From assembly GCA_035293845.1 (NCBI GenBank), contig DATGMB010000095.1, forward strand, positions 1-26,293: a stretch of DNA of 26,293 bases, in the 5' to 3' direction. The stretch is from DATGMB01 sp035293845 (GTDB lineage Bacteria > Acidobacteriota > Terriglobia > Bryobacterales > Bryobacteraceae). This document shows, one piece after another, positions 7,901 to 14,313 of this stretch. The notes beneath the pieces are model-generated. The model searched no databases and was not told the origin of the DNA. It saw nothing but the letters and a program-made list of their open reading frames with translations. The position numbers were made by a program, and so were the translations under genes. The first letter of the stretch is position 1. Each line of letters starts with the position of its first letter.

Positions 7901-9226
7901 TCAATTCGCGGCGTTTTGCCGGTGAGCGGGCGGTCGCAGGAAGGTCGCCACCAGGTTGATCGCGAACAGCGAAACCGCGAGCAGCTCGATCGCTGCCGAG
8001 CACGGCAGTACGCGCCAGGCCGCGCGCGAATACCCCTCGTATGCCGGGATCTCCGAAGCGACGCGCAGCGAACAGCCGATCGTCAACGCCGCGAGCGAGG
8101 CGAACATCAACCGCGGGCTGTAAAGCCGCCGCATTCCTCCGAAGGCGGGCAGCACGCGCTGTCCGATGGCGAACACCATCGTTGAGACATACCCGACGGT
8201 CAAAGCGTGCCGCGCCGCTCCCCAGATTCCGCCGCTACGATCGGCGAGTGCCGCGATCAGCCATAGCCCCGATCCCACCAGCAGCCATCCGTAAGCGGCG
8301 CGGATAAATAACGGGAAACTGCGGTGAATTCCGTCGATTTTAGGCGGCCGGAGAGGTCTGCGCCACACATTCAGCGCATACAGCGCCGCGAGCGCGGCAA
8401 CCGGCAGCAACCACGCGCCCACCCGGTTAGCCCCCGCAAAGATCGCGAAAACGCCGGCCCATGCGACGGCCAAAGCCGTCAACAGGAACCGTCCATTCGG
8501 CGCCGGAAGTCCGAGAAATACCGGCAGCCATCGCGCGTTGAATCCCCAGATCGCCGGAATCAGGAAGCACCAGACTTCGAGCGCGACCAATCGCTGGTCG
8601 AACACGTGCGGGAGGGCGGCCTGGCCGCCCTCCCATGCCATGCGAAATGCGGCGTAAGCATTCAGAACCAGCGATGCCAGGAATCCGGCCGTGGATGCCA
8701 TGACGAGCAGCATCCATGGCTCGCGTTTCTGGCCCGCGCGATCCGCGCCGGGGCGGTGCCCCGACACCGTCCGGAAGAAGATCAGAAATCCGGCGAGTTC
8801 GAGGAGCGCCCCCACGGGCAGAAGCACCCGCCAGTGCCACTCGACAACACCGGCCGCCCAGCGCAACGCGACGCCCGCCGTCCACAGCACCAGGGCGGCC
8901 CACGCGCGGGAAACCGCAAACGCGGGCAGGCGGCCCATTTTCGACAGGGAATAGAACCCGATTCCGATGACGAACGTGCCAATCCAGCCGAAAATCTGCG
9001 CGTGCCCATGGGCCTGGAGCCAGCCGGGCGAGAGCGTCTCCAGCGCATGGCGGCTGCTGATCGAAATCAGGTTCCACACGCCGAGGAACGTCCCCGGCAG
9101 CAGCATGAAAAACAGGCCCGCAACGATGTAACCGATCAGCGCCCGCTGCAGCCGCAGCTCCCGTTCCGCGCTCTGCCCCGGCACGACCGGAATCGTATTC
9201 GCGATCGGACGGCTATTGCCGGACAT
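7901..9226 (-). CDS. nnrS: NnrS family haem/copper membrane protein
   Basis: 441 residues, about 12 transmembrane segments. Family hallmarks are the histidine cluster at residues 70-81 (LQAHGHAQIFGW, His73 and His75 within a membrane segment) and the late motif at about 338-364 (ARHALTVGYVSTMVFAIGQ followed by RVLPAFGG). NnrS is an inner-membrane haem- and copper-containing protein that protects against nitric oxide, probably by limiting formation of dinitrosyl-iron complexes. The ATG at 9224-9226 is preceded by AAGGGA at 6 bp, and 14 bp of the gene overlap the 3' end of the RIC gene, which suggests translational coupling. The frame is open further upstream, but that part reads as an out-of-frame shadow of RIC. 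No NO reductase or nitrite reductase is visible in this window. Confidence 0.88.
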   Translation of the reverse strand: MSGNSRPIANTIPVVPGQSAERELRLQRALIGYIVAGLFFMLLPGTFLGVWNLISISSRHALETLSPGWLQAHGHAQIFGWIGTFVIGIGFYSLSKMGRLPAFAVSRAWAALVLWTAGVALRWAAGVVEWHWRVLLPVGALLELAGFLIFFRTVSGHRPGADRAGQKREPWMLLVMASTAGFLASLVLNAYAAFRMAWEGGQAALPHVFDQRLVALEVWCFLIPAIWGFNARWLPVFLGLPAPNGRFLLTALAVAWAGVFAIFAGANRVGAWLLPVAALAALYALNVWRRPLRPPKIDGIHRSFPLFIRAAYGWLLVGSGLWLIAALADRSGGIWGAARHALTVGYVSTMVFAIGQRVLPAFGGMRRLYSPRLMFASLAALTIGCSLRVASEIPAYEGYSRAAWRVLPCSAAIELLAVSLFAINLVATFLRPPAHRQNAAN

Positions 9227-9947
9227 TGGCGGTCCCTTGGCGCTCCATCTCCAGGGCGCGCGGGAAAAGGATGTTGTTTTCGAGGTGTACGTGCTGGTGA
9301 AGATCGCGCTCGAATTCGTCCAGCCCCTGATAGAGCGCGCGATACGTCGGGCAGGCGCTCTCGGGCGGATGGAAGTCCGATGCTGCCGTCCGGATGCGCT
9401 TCGCCAGGTCGCCGGCATCGTCGTGCTCCGCGAGCATGCGGCTGATCGGCATTTCGATGGAACCGAACATCGCCCGCGGCGGTGCGTTGCCTTCCCGAAC
9501 CGCCGTCTCCATCTGGACCAGGCAGGGAAAGAGCACATGCTCTTCCTTCATCATGTGCGCGAACAGCTCCTGTACCATCGCCCCGAAGAGCTCCTGGATC
9601 TGCTGCAGCTCCGGGTGCGCGGGGCCGTGCTTGGAGACGACCTTTTCGAGCATCGGGATCAATCGCGCCGCCTCGCGCCGGACATAGCCGTGATGCCTGT
9701 CGACGATGTGCGCGGCCAGCTCGCCGAGTCCGGTCCCGGTCCAGGCGCGCTCCGGCGCCGGTTCCTCCTGGGCTTGAGCCAGCAGACGCAGCGCTTCTTC
9801 CAGAGGAACGTTGGCGCGTTGGCACGCCTCCTCCAGCGGTCTCTTTCCGCCGCAGCAGTAGTCGATGCCGAGCGACTCGAAAACTCTCACGGTGGCGGGA
9901 TGGGAGATGGCGATTTCGCGGACGGTTTTGCCGGTTTCCAGTGTCAT
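9213..9947 (-). CDS. ric: Iron-sulfur cluster repair di-iron protein (RIC, ScdA/YtfE family)
   Basis: 244 residues. The ATG at 9945-9947 has an AGAGG Shine-Dalgarno at a 6-bp distance; longer in-frame starts lack one. Residues 5-55 form the ScdA_N (DUF542) domain with the signature GIDYCCGGKRPLEEAC (Cys31-Cys32). Residues about 75-235 form the hemerythrin-like four-helix bundle with likely iron ligands His80 or His85, His131 and Glu135 (FAHMMKEEHVLFP), His175 (AEHDDAG), and His219 and Glu223 (HQHVHLENNILFP). RIC proteins restore Fe-S clusters damaged by nitric oxide or oxidants in the cytoplasm and are usually induced by NO or anaerobiosis. Here the gene sits between a Crp/Fnr regulator and nnrS, a context that fits a nitrosative-stress role. 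A CRP-like palindrome lies about 45 bp upstream. Confidence 0.93.
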   Translation of the reverse strand: MTLETGKTVREIAISHPATVRVFESLGIDYCCGGKRPLEEACQRANVPLEEALRLLAQAQEEPAPERAWTGTGLGELAAHIVDRHHGYVRREAARLIPMLEKVVSKHGPAHPELQQIQELFGAMVQELFAHMMKEEHVLFPCLVQMETAVREGNAPPRAMFGSIEMPISRMLAEHDDAGDLAKRIRTAASDFHPPESACPTYRALYQGLDEFERDLHQHVHLENNILFPRALEMERQGTANVRQ

Positions 9948-9990
9948 TTTGGCCTCTGATACGAGCCTAATGGCGTCACTTCCGCCGGCC

Positions 9991-10006
9991 AATGACTTCT
10001 GTCACA
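9991..10006 (-). promoter_or_regulatory. Candidate Crp/Fnr-family operator upstream of ric-nnrS
   Basis: Read on the minus strand this is TGTGACAGAAGTCATT, which matches TGTGA-N6-TCACA at 8 of 10 positions. Its centre is about 51 bp upstream of the ric ATG. A TSS near 9957 would place it at -41.5, the class II activation position, with a weak -10 (TAGGCT, 9964-9969 read in reverse). The site also lies just beyond the stop codon of the regulator gene. Confidence 0.4.
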
Positions 10007-10010
10007 CGCG

Positions 10011-10697
10011 CTAAACGACCGATGCCAGTTCGGTCTCAAGGCCCGCTGCATCGAGCACCGTGAGCTCCCGGCCGTCGACCGCGATGAACCCTTGAGCCTG
10101 TAACCGGGTGAGGTTCCTCGAAACCAGCTCGCGGACGGTGCCGATTTCGGCCGCCAGTTCCTGCTGGCTTGCGCCGAGCGTGAATGTCGTGCCGTGGGTA
10201 CGGGACCGCCGCAGAATCCAGGAAATCAGGCGATGGCGCACGGTGGTGAAGGACAGCTCTTCGATGATGCCCACCAGCCGCCGCAAACGGGCTCCGACCA
10301 CCTGCAAGACCTTCAGGCCCACCTCCGGGTGCTCAAGGCAAAAGCTCTGGAAGTCCTTCCGTGAAAGAAACACCAGCTCCGATGGCTCGATCGCGGCCGC
10401 TGAAGCCGGGTACGGGCCGCCATCGAACACGGGCAGTTCCGCCACAGAGCTGCCGGCGCTTTCGATGGCCAGCACCTGCTCGCGGCCGCTCGGCGATGTT
10501 TTGAAGATGCGCACCCGGCCGCTCGCCACCACGTACAATCCCGAGCACGGCTCGCCCTCCGAGAACAGCGTCTCGCCGGTCTCATAGGACCGGCTGGCGG
10601 CGCGCCTGGCAAGCGCTTCCAATTCCGCGGGCGACAGCGCCGCAAACAGCGGCGCCCGCCTGAGGACGTCGATCAGAGGTGCGCCGGTCCGGGCCAT
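10011..10697 (-). CDS. Crp/Fnr family transcriptional regulator
   Basis: 228 residues from the ATG at 10695-10697, which follows a TATAAA -10 by 6 bp. An upstream in-frame ATG at 10811 would run through the terminator of the neighbouring gene and is rejected. Residues about 12-130 are a cyclic-nucleotide-binding-type jelly roll (GETLFSEGEPCSGLYVVASGRVRIFK). A dimerisation helix spans about 128-160, and residues about 160-225 are a winged helix (ASQQELAAEIGTVRELVSRNLTRL). The recognition helix reads R189-E190-L-V-S193-R194, which combines the Arg/Glu of Crp with the Ser-Arg of Fnr. There is no N-terminal cysteine cluster, so it is not an oxygen-sensing [4Fe-4S] Fnr; a haem- or NO-responsive Dnr/NnrR-like role is suggested only by the neighbouring ric and nnrS. 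The two genes are 63 bp apart, with their own predicted site between them. Confidence 0.9.
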   Translation of the reverse strand: MARTGAPLIDVLRRAPLFAALSPAELEALARRAASRSYETGETLFSEGEPCSGLYVVASGRVRIFKTSPSGREQVLAIESAGSSVAELPVFDGGPYPASAAAIEPSELVFLSRKDFQSFCLEHPEVGLKVLQVVGARLRRLVGIIEELSFTTVRHRLISWILRRSRTHGTTFTLGASQQELAAEIGTVRELVSRNLTRLQAQGFIAVDGRELTVLDAAGLETELASVV

Positions 10698-10703
10698 GCC
10701 CAA

Positions 10704-10732
10704 TTTATAGCAACACGCCCGGCGCACCGCAA
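10704..10732 (-). promoter_or_regulatory. Predicted promoter of the Crp/Fnr regulator gene
   Basis: On the minus strand TTGCGG (10732-10727) is followed by a 17-bp spacer and TATAAA (10709-10704, 5/6 match). The ATG begins 6 bp after the -10 and there is no Shine-Dalgarno, so a leaderless mRNA is likely. The -35 touches the T-tract of the preceding terminator. Confidence 0.5.
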
Positions 10733-10765
10733 AAGAAAAAAGGGGCAGCCGTTGCCGGCTGCCCC
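10731..10765 (-). terminator. Intrinsic terminator of the OmpA/Ig gene
   Basis: A perfect 9-bp stem GGGGCAGCC/GGCTGCCCC (10742-10750 and 10757-10765) with a 6-nt loop is followed on the minus strand by a T-rich tail TTTTTTCTTTT. It lies about 50 bp past the stop codon at 10816. Confidence 0.88.
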
Positions 10766-10815
10766 TGGGAGCTTCGATGGTTTCGATGGGGCAGGCCATG
10801 GGCCTGCCCAACCGG

Positions 10816-13536
10816 TTACCTCACAACCACCGATATGGTGACGCTGACCGTCTGGCCTCCTGGGCCATAGGCGGTGAGCGTGTACGCCGTGGTCACTTCC
10901 GGATTCACCACCGTCGAGCCGTTCGCCGGCAGCGTCTGCGGCTGCACGCCCTGGCCGACGATTACGACGGAAGTGGCGTTGCTCGTCGTCCACGACAGCG
11001 TAACCGGCGAGCCGTTCTTCAGCGAGTACGGCGGGTCGGCCGTGAACGAGAGGATTTGCGTGGTCCCGACCGTCACCGTCACGTTGGCCTGGATCTGGCC
11101 GCTGGCGTTGGTGGCTGTCAGGGTGTAGGTGGTCGTCGCGCTCGGGCTGACGGTCGCGCAATCGTTCGCGTTCAGACCCGAGCCGACGCCCGGAGTGATG
11201 CTGATGTTGGTGGCGTTGGTCACCTGCCAGCACAGCTTGGTGGACTGGCCGGCATTGATCGCCGCCGGGTTGGCCGTGAAGGCCACGACCTGCGGGATCT
11301 GTCCGGCCGCCACGATCACGGTTACCGGCGAGGTGACGCTCTTGCCGTCCGAGCTCGTGGCCGTCAGGGTGTAGGTCGTCGTCGAAGCCGGCGTCACGGT
11401 GACGCTGCCGTTCACCGGAACGTTGCCGACGTTCGGGCTGATGGTGACCGTGGACGCACCGTTGGTGGCCCAGCTCAGCGTGCTCGACTGGCCAGGCTGA
11501 ATGGTGACCGGGCTCGCCTCGAACCGCACGATCTGCGGGCCGGCGGACGCGCCGACCGTCACGACCTGTGTCGCGGTCGTGCTGCCGTTGGCGTTGGTCG
11601 CGGTCAGGGTGTACGTGGTGGTCGAGGTCGGGCACACCGAAACCGATCCCGTGCGCGCGTCGACGTTGCCGATGCCCGGCGCGATCGCCACGGAGGTCGC
11701 GTTGGAAACCTGCCAGCTCAGCGTCGAGCACTGGCCCGCGGTGATGGTGGCCGGGTTCGCCGTGAACGAGGTGATCTGGACCTGCGACGGCGACACGGTC
11801 GAAACCGTGGTGGTCGCGGTGCTGCTCAGGTTATCCGTGTTCCTTACCGTCAGCCGGAAGCTGTAGGACTGGCCGGCCGCGGCGGTGAACGTCGGGTTGC
11901 AGATATTCGGATTCGAGAGCGTGACCGCCGGGCCCGCCACCTGCTGCCACATAAAGGTGAGGGGCTCGTTGAGCGGGTCGTACGAATTGCAGCCGTTGAG
12001 CGTGACCACGCCGGGCGAAATGCCGAGCTGGTTCGGACCCGCGTCCGCCACCGGCGGGCTGGCGCCGACGCGCCGCGTGCCGATTTCGTAGCGGATGCGC
12101 GGCACATCCATCGGCACCGGCGTGGTGATCTTGGCGTAATCCGAGGGATGGATGTAGTTCCCCATCTCGACGCCGAACACCACCTCGCCGCTGCCCGCGG
12201 GAGCCACCAGGCTGGTGTTGTAACGCGCCGCCGCGGTCAGGGAGAAGTGCTCGTTGAGAGGCTGGGTCAGCTTGATTTCGCCGCCCGGCCGCGCATCGCG
12301 GGTCTCGCGGAGCTGCAGATAAGCCGCATTACCCGAAATGTAGGCGTTGCCCCAGGCTCCCACCAGGAAGTCCACGCCCTGCTGGTTGACCACGCGGGCG
12401 AAGGTCTGGAGGTACGCTCCTGGCGCCAGCGTGACGCTGTTGAGGATGGCGTAGTTCTTGAAGCCGCGGGTCAGGAACGCGCCGATGCGCCCCCGCTTGA
12501 AGATGTAGTCGACCAGCAGGTCCGCCTGGGCCAGCGAGCCGCCGTTCTGGTACTGCTTCAGCTCCAGGAACTTGAAGCTGCCGAAGGCGCCGGCCTGGAT
12601 GGACTTCCAGCGGTTGACGAGACCGATATCGAACTGTCCTTCCTTGCGGTCCGGGTAGTAGAGGAACTCGCCCTGGGCCTGCACCGCCCGCTGGCCGTCG
12701 CCGCCGAACGGCGAGAAGAACTGGCCGTGAGCCTGGAGGGTGAAATCGCCGGAGCGGGGCTCGCCGAACGTGGGGCCCATGTCGATCCCGATGTTGGAGA
12801 ACTTCTTGTTGCGGCGCTGGGCCTCATCCACGGCGCCGATCGCCTCCGTATGTGCGATATTCTGCGTCTGCTCCGCGCTGAGGGGCTTGGGAAGGCCGGC
12901 CACCTGCTCGCGCAGCGCGTTGTGCTGGTTGCGGAGGTCGTTCAGCTCCGATTGCAGCTTGTCGTTTTCGCCCCTGAGATTCTTCAGCTCGGCCAGAATG
13001 TCGTCGAGCTTATCGAGCCGCTTCAGAATCTGCGCGCAGCACTCCTGCTGCTGCTTCATAAAATCCTGGAGGCTCTTGAGGACGTCGCTAATGCCGCCCT
13101 CCTTGATGAGCTGCCCGCTGGCGTTGGTCACCTTGATGACCACGCGCCGGTTCATGAAACGCCCTTCCTTGGTCGAATTGGAAACCTCGGGGGCGCTCTT
13201 GCCTTCGCCGCTCGTCGTAATCTGGCTGGCTGCGGCGCCGTAATGCACCAGGAATGCCTTGACTGCTTCGGCTCGCTGCAGAGCCAGCCGGTCGTTATAC
13301 CTGGCCGACCCGACGTAGTCCGTGTTCCCCGTTACCTGTACGCGGTAATCGGGATGTTCCTTCAGCAGATCTGCGAGGCGCAACAGGCTGGGGTAGCCGT
13401 CCGACAGAATGGCGGAATTGAACTCGAAATTGATCTCCTCCCAATCGTCTTTAGTCTGTCCGCCCGTGTTCAGCCCCTGCGCAAACAGGGCGGAAGCCAA
13501 GAGCCCGAGCGCACCTATCGCTGCTACTTTTTTCAT
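10816..13536 (-). CDS. Large envelope protein: OmpA domain, coiled coil, probable beta-barrel, PKD and four Ig-like repeats
   Basis: 906 residues; the ATG is preceded by GAGGAGAG at about 9 bp. Order of parts: signal peptide (1-19); OmpA C-like peptidoglycan-binding domain at about 33-137 (INFEFNSAILSDGYPSLLRL, VTGNTDYVGSARYNDRLAL, EGRFMNRRVVIKV); heptad-type coiled coil at about 150-215 with CysCys at 166-167; a segment at about 247-485 of alternating short amphipathic strands and turns that reads like an outer-membrane barrel (for example GQFDIGLVNRWKSIQAGAFG and VDFLVGAWGNAYISGNAAYL); PKD-like domain at about 495-582 (PPVADAGPNQ ... LNGCNSYDPLNEPLTFMWQQ); and four homologous Ig-like repeats to the C-terminus. 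OmpA domains are usually C-terminal, so this order is unusual. It parallels inverse autotransporters (periplasmic wall-binding module, barrel, exported Ig passenger). The barrel is inferred from pattern only. Alternatively the middle segment could be a periplasmic beta-solenoid or sandwich. Confidence 0.85.
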   Translation of the reverse strand: MKKVAAIGALGLLASALFAQGLNTGGQTKDDWEEINFEFNSAILSDGYPSLLRLADLLKEHPDYRVQVTGNTDYVGSARYNDRLALQRAEAVKAFLVHYGAAASQITTSGEGKSAPEVSNSTKEGRFMNRRVVIKVTNASGQLIKEGGISDVLKSLQDFMKQQQECCAQILKRLDKLDDILAELKNLRGENDKLQSELNDLRNQHNALREQVAGLPKPLSAEQTQNIAHTEAIGAVDEAQRRNKKFSNIGIDMGPTFGEPRSGDFTLQAHGQFFSPFGGDGQRAVQAQGEFLYYPDRKEGQFDIGLVNRWKSIQAGAFGSFKFLELKQYQNGGSLAQADLLVDYIFKRGRIGAFLTRGFKNYAILNSVTLAPGAYLQTFARVVNQQGVDFLVGAWGNAYISGNAAYLQLRETRDARPGGEIKLTQPLNEHFSLTAAARYNTSLVAPAGSGEVVFGVEMGNYIHPSDYAKITTPVPMDVPRIRYEIGTRRVGASPPVADAGPNQLGISPGVVTLNGCNSYDPLNEPLTFMWQQVAGPAVTLSNPNICNPTFTAAAGQSYSFRLTVRNTDNLSSTATTTVSTVSPSQVQITSFTANPATITAGQCSTLSWQVSNATSVAIAPGIGNVDARTGSVSVCPTSTTTYTLTATNANGSTTATQVVTVGASAGPQIVRFEASPVTIQPGQSSTLSWATNGASTVTISPNVGNVPVNGSVTVTPASTTTYTLTATSSDGKSVTSPVTVIVAAGQIPQVVAFTANPAAINAGQSTKLCWQVTNATNISITPGVGSGLNANDCATVSPSATTTYTLTATNASGQIQANVTVTVGTTQILSFTADPPYSLKNGSPVTLSWTTSNATSVVIVGQGVQPQTLPANGSTVVNPEVTTAYTLTAYGPGGQTVSVTISVVVR
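10819..11781 (-). repeat. Four tandem Ig-like coding repeats
   Basis: Four diverged units of 75-80 codons: residues 586-664, 667-744, 748-825 and 826-906. Each begins with a strand like ITSFTANPATITAGQ, has a central LSW or LCW, and ends with TTTYTLTATNANG plus a final V-rich strand. Repeats 1 and 3 contain a cysteine pair (603/635 and 769/793); repeats 2 and 4 have none. Confidence 0.85.
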
Positions 13537-13789
13537 GTTTTCGTACTCTCCTCAACGTGCTCCACATGTGCTGGAAAACCGAAACTTCACCGATACGGTT
13601 CGCGGCGCCTGTCCTGCGGCGCGTGTGCTTTGCGGTGCCTTTCCGGGCAACGAGCGGCCCGATACGTACCGCGCAATTAACACTAGGATACACCAAAAAC
13701 TTCCGTTATCTGCCATCCTTTCTGCGGCTTATGATGGGGTGGCGGGTGCGGAGTAGTACATTGCACCACGCGTTCGTGCGAAAATGAAG

Positions 13790-14143
13790 CTGGCTGCCGG
13801 ACGGGTAGTCGCTCCCGTTCGCGGGGGAGGAAAGTCCGGTCTCCACAGGGCAGCGTGCCGGCTAACGGCCGGGGGTCCGGCAACGGGCTACGGAAAGTGC
13901 CACAGAAAAGATACCGCCCCGCAAGGGGTAAGGGTGAAATGGTGCGGTAAGAGCGCACCGCGCCCGGAGCAATCCGGGTGGCAGGGTAAACCCCACGCGG
14001 AGCAAGACCAAATAGGGGAGGAGGGACGGCCCGTCCCGCTACTACTTCCGGGTAGGTCGCTAGAGCCGGATAGCAATATCCGGCCCAGAGGAATGACTAC
14101 CGCCCGCAAGGGTACAGAAACCGGCTTATAGTCCGGCAGCCGC
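13790..14143 (+). ncRNA. rnpB: RNase P RNA, bacterial type A
   Basis: The catalytic RNA of RNase P, which matures the 5' ends of tRNAs. Conserved elements in order: GAGGAAAGTCCGG (start of conserved region I), CACAGAAAAGATACCGCC, AGGGTGAAATGGTGCGGTAA and GAGCGCACCG, GGCAGGGTAAACCCC, AAGACCAAATAGG, AGAGGAATGACTACC and ACAGAAACCGGCTTATAG. The ends are set by helix P1, GGCTGCCGGAC at 13792-13802 paired with GTCCGGCAGCC at 14131-14141; the outermost bases are approximate. The intact P4 strands and the L15-type GGTAA region indicate a functional molecule. A weak TACATT -10 lies at 13757-13762 with no good -35. No classical terminator follows; a T5 run at 14207-14211 inside a palindrome is the only candidate. 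Open frames overlapping this RNA are spurious. Confidence 0.97.
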
Positions 14144-14182
14144 TGGTCAATTCACCGCTAAATGAACCGCCGGGACGCGGAG

Positions 14183-14225
14183 GCGCCGAGGCAATTCCGG
14201 ACCGGCTTTTTCCCGGCCTCGGCGC
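14183..14225. repeat. Inverted repeat downstream of rnpB
   Basis: Perfect 10-bp arms GCGCCGAGGC (14183-14192) and GCCTCGGCGC (14216-14225) surround a 23-nt loop that contains CCGGACCGG and a T5 run. No T-tract follows the outer stem on either strand. Confidence 0.7.
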
Positions 14226-14294
14226 AAAATGAGCCGCCTGAATCTCTATCTGCTTGATTCTTAACGGGGAATTTTTGCCAAACGGCTCATTTTG
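14225..14294. repeat. Spaced 12-bp inverted repeat between rnpB and the next gene
   Basis: Perfect arms CAAAATGAGCCG (14225-14236) and CGGCTCATTTTG (14283-14294), separated by 46 bp of AT-richer sequence. The right arm is itself half of a smaller hairpin (14283-14299). It shares its first base with the end of the GC-rich palindrome to its left. Confidence 0.75.
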
Positions 14295-14299
14295 AGCCG
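14283..14299 (-). terminator. Possible terminator hairpin of the secreted modular protein gene
   Basis: A 7-bp perfect stem CGGCTCA/TGAGCCG with a 3-nt loop, 15 bp after the stop codon on the minus strand. It is followed on that strand by TTTGG rather than a clean T-tract, so termination may be weak. It is also one arm of the spaced inverted repeat. Confidence 0.35.
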
Positions 14300-14313
14300 C
14301 GGCCGGTTGGAAA

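Noticed and set aside
8324..9445. 373-codon plus-strand frame over nnrS and ric
   Set aside because: Composition rich in Arg, Gln and Pro, no domain, and antisense to two genes with clear motifs.
10777..13680. 967-codon open frame on the plus strand, antisense to the OmpA/Ig gene
   Set aside because: It is an Arg/Gly/Ala/Val-rich shadow frame typical of high-GC DNA, with no signal peptide, domain or ribosome site. The opposite strand encodes recognisable OmpA, PKD and Ig modules with a Shine-Dalgarno and terminator.
13784..14131. Open frame of 115 codons over the RNase P RNA
   Set aside because: The conserved rnpB elements explain the sequence; the frame is incidental.
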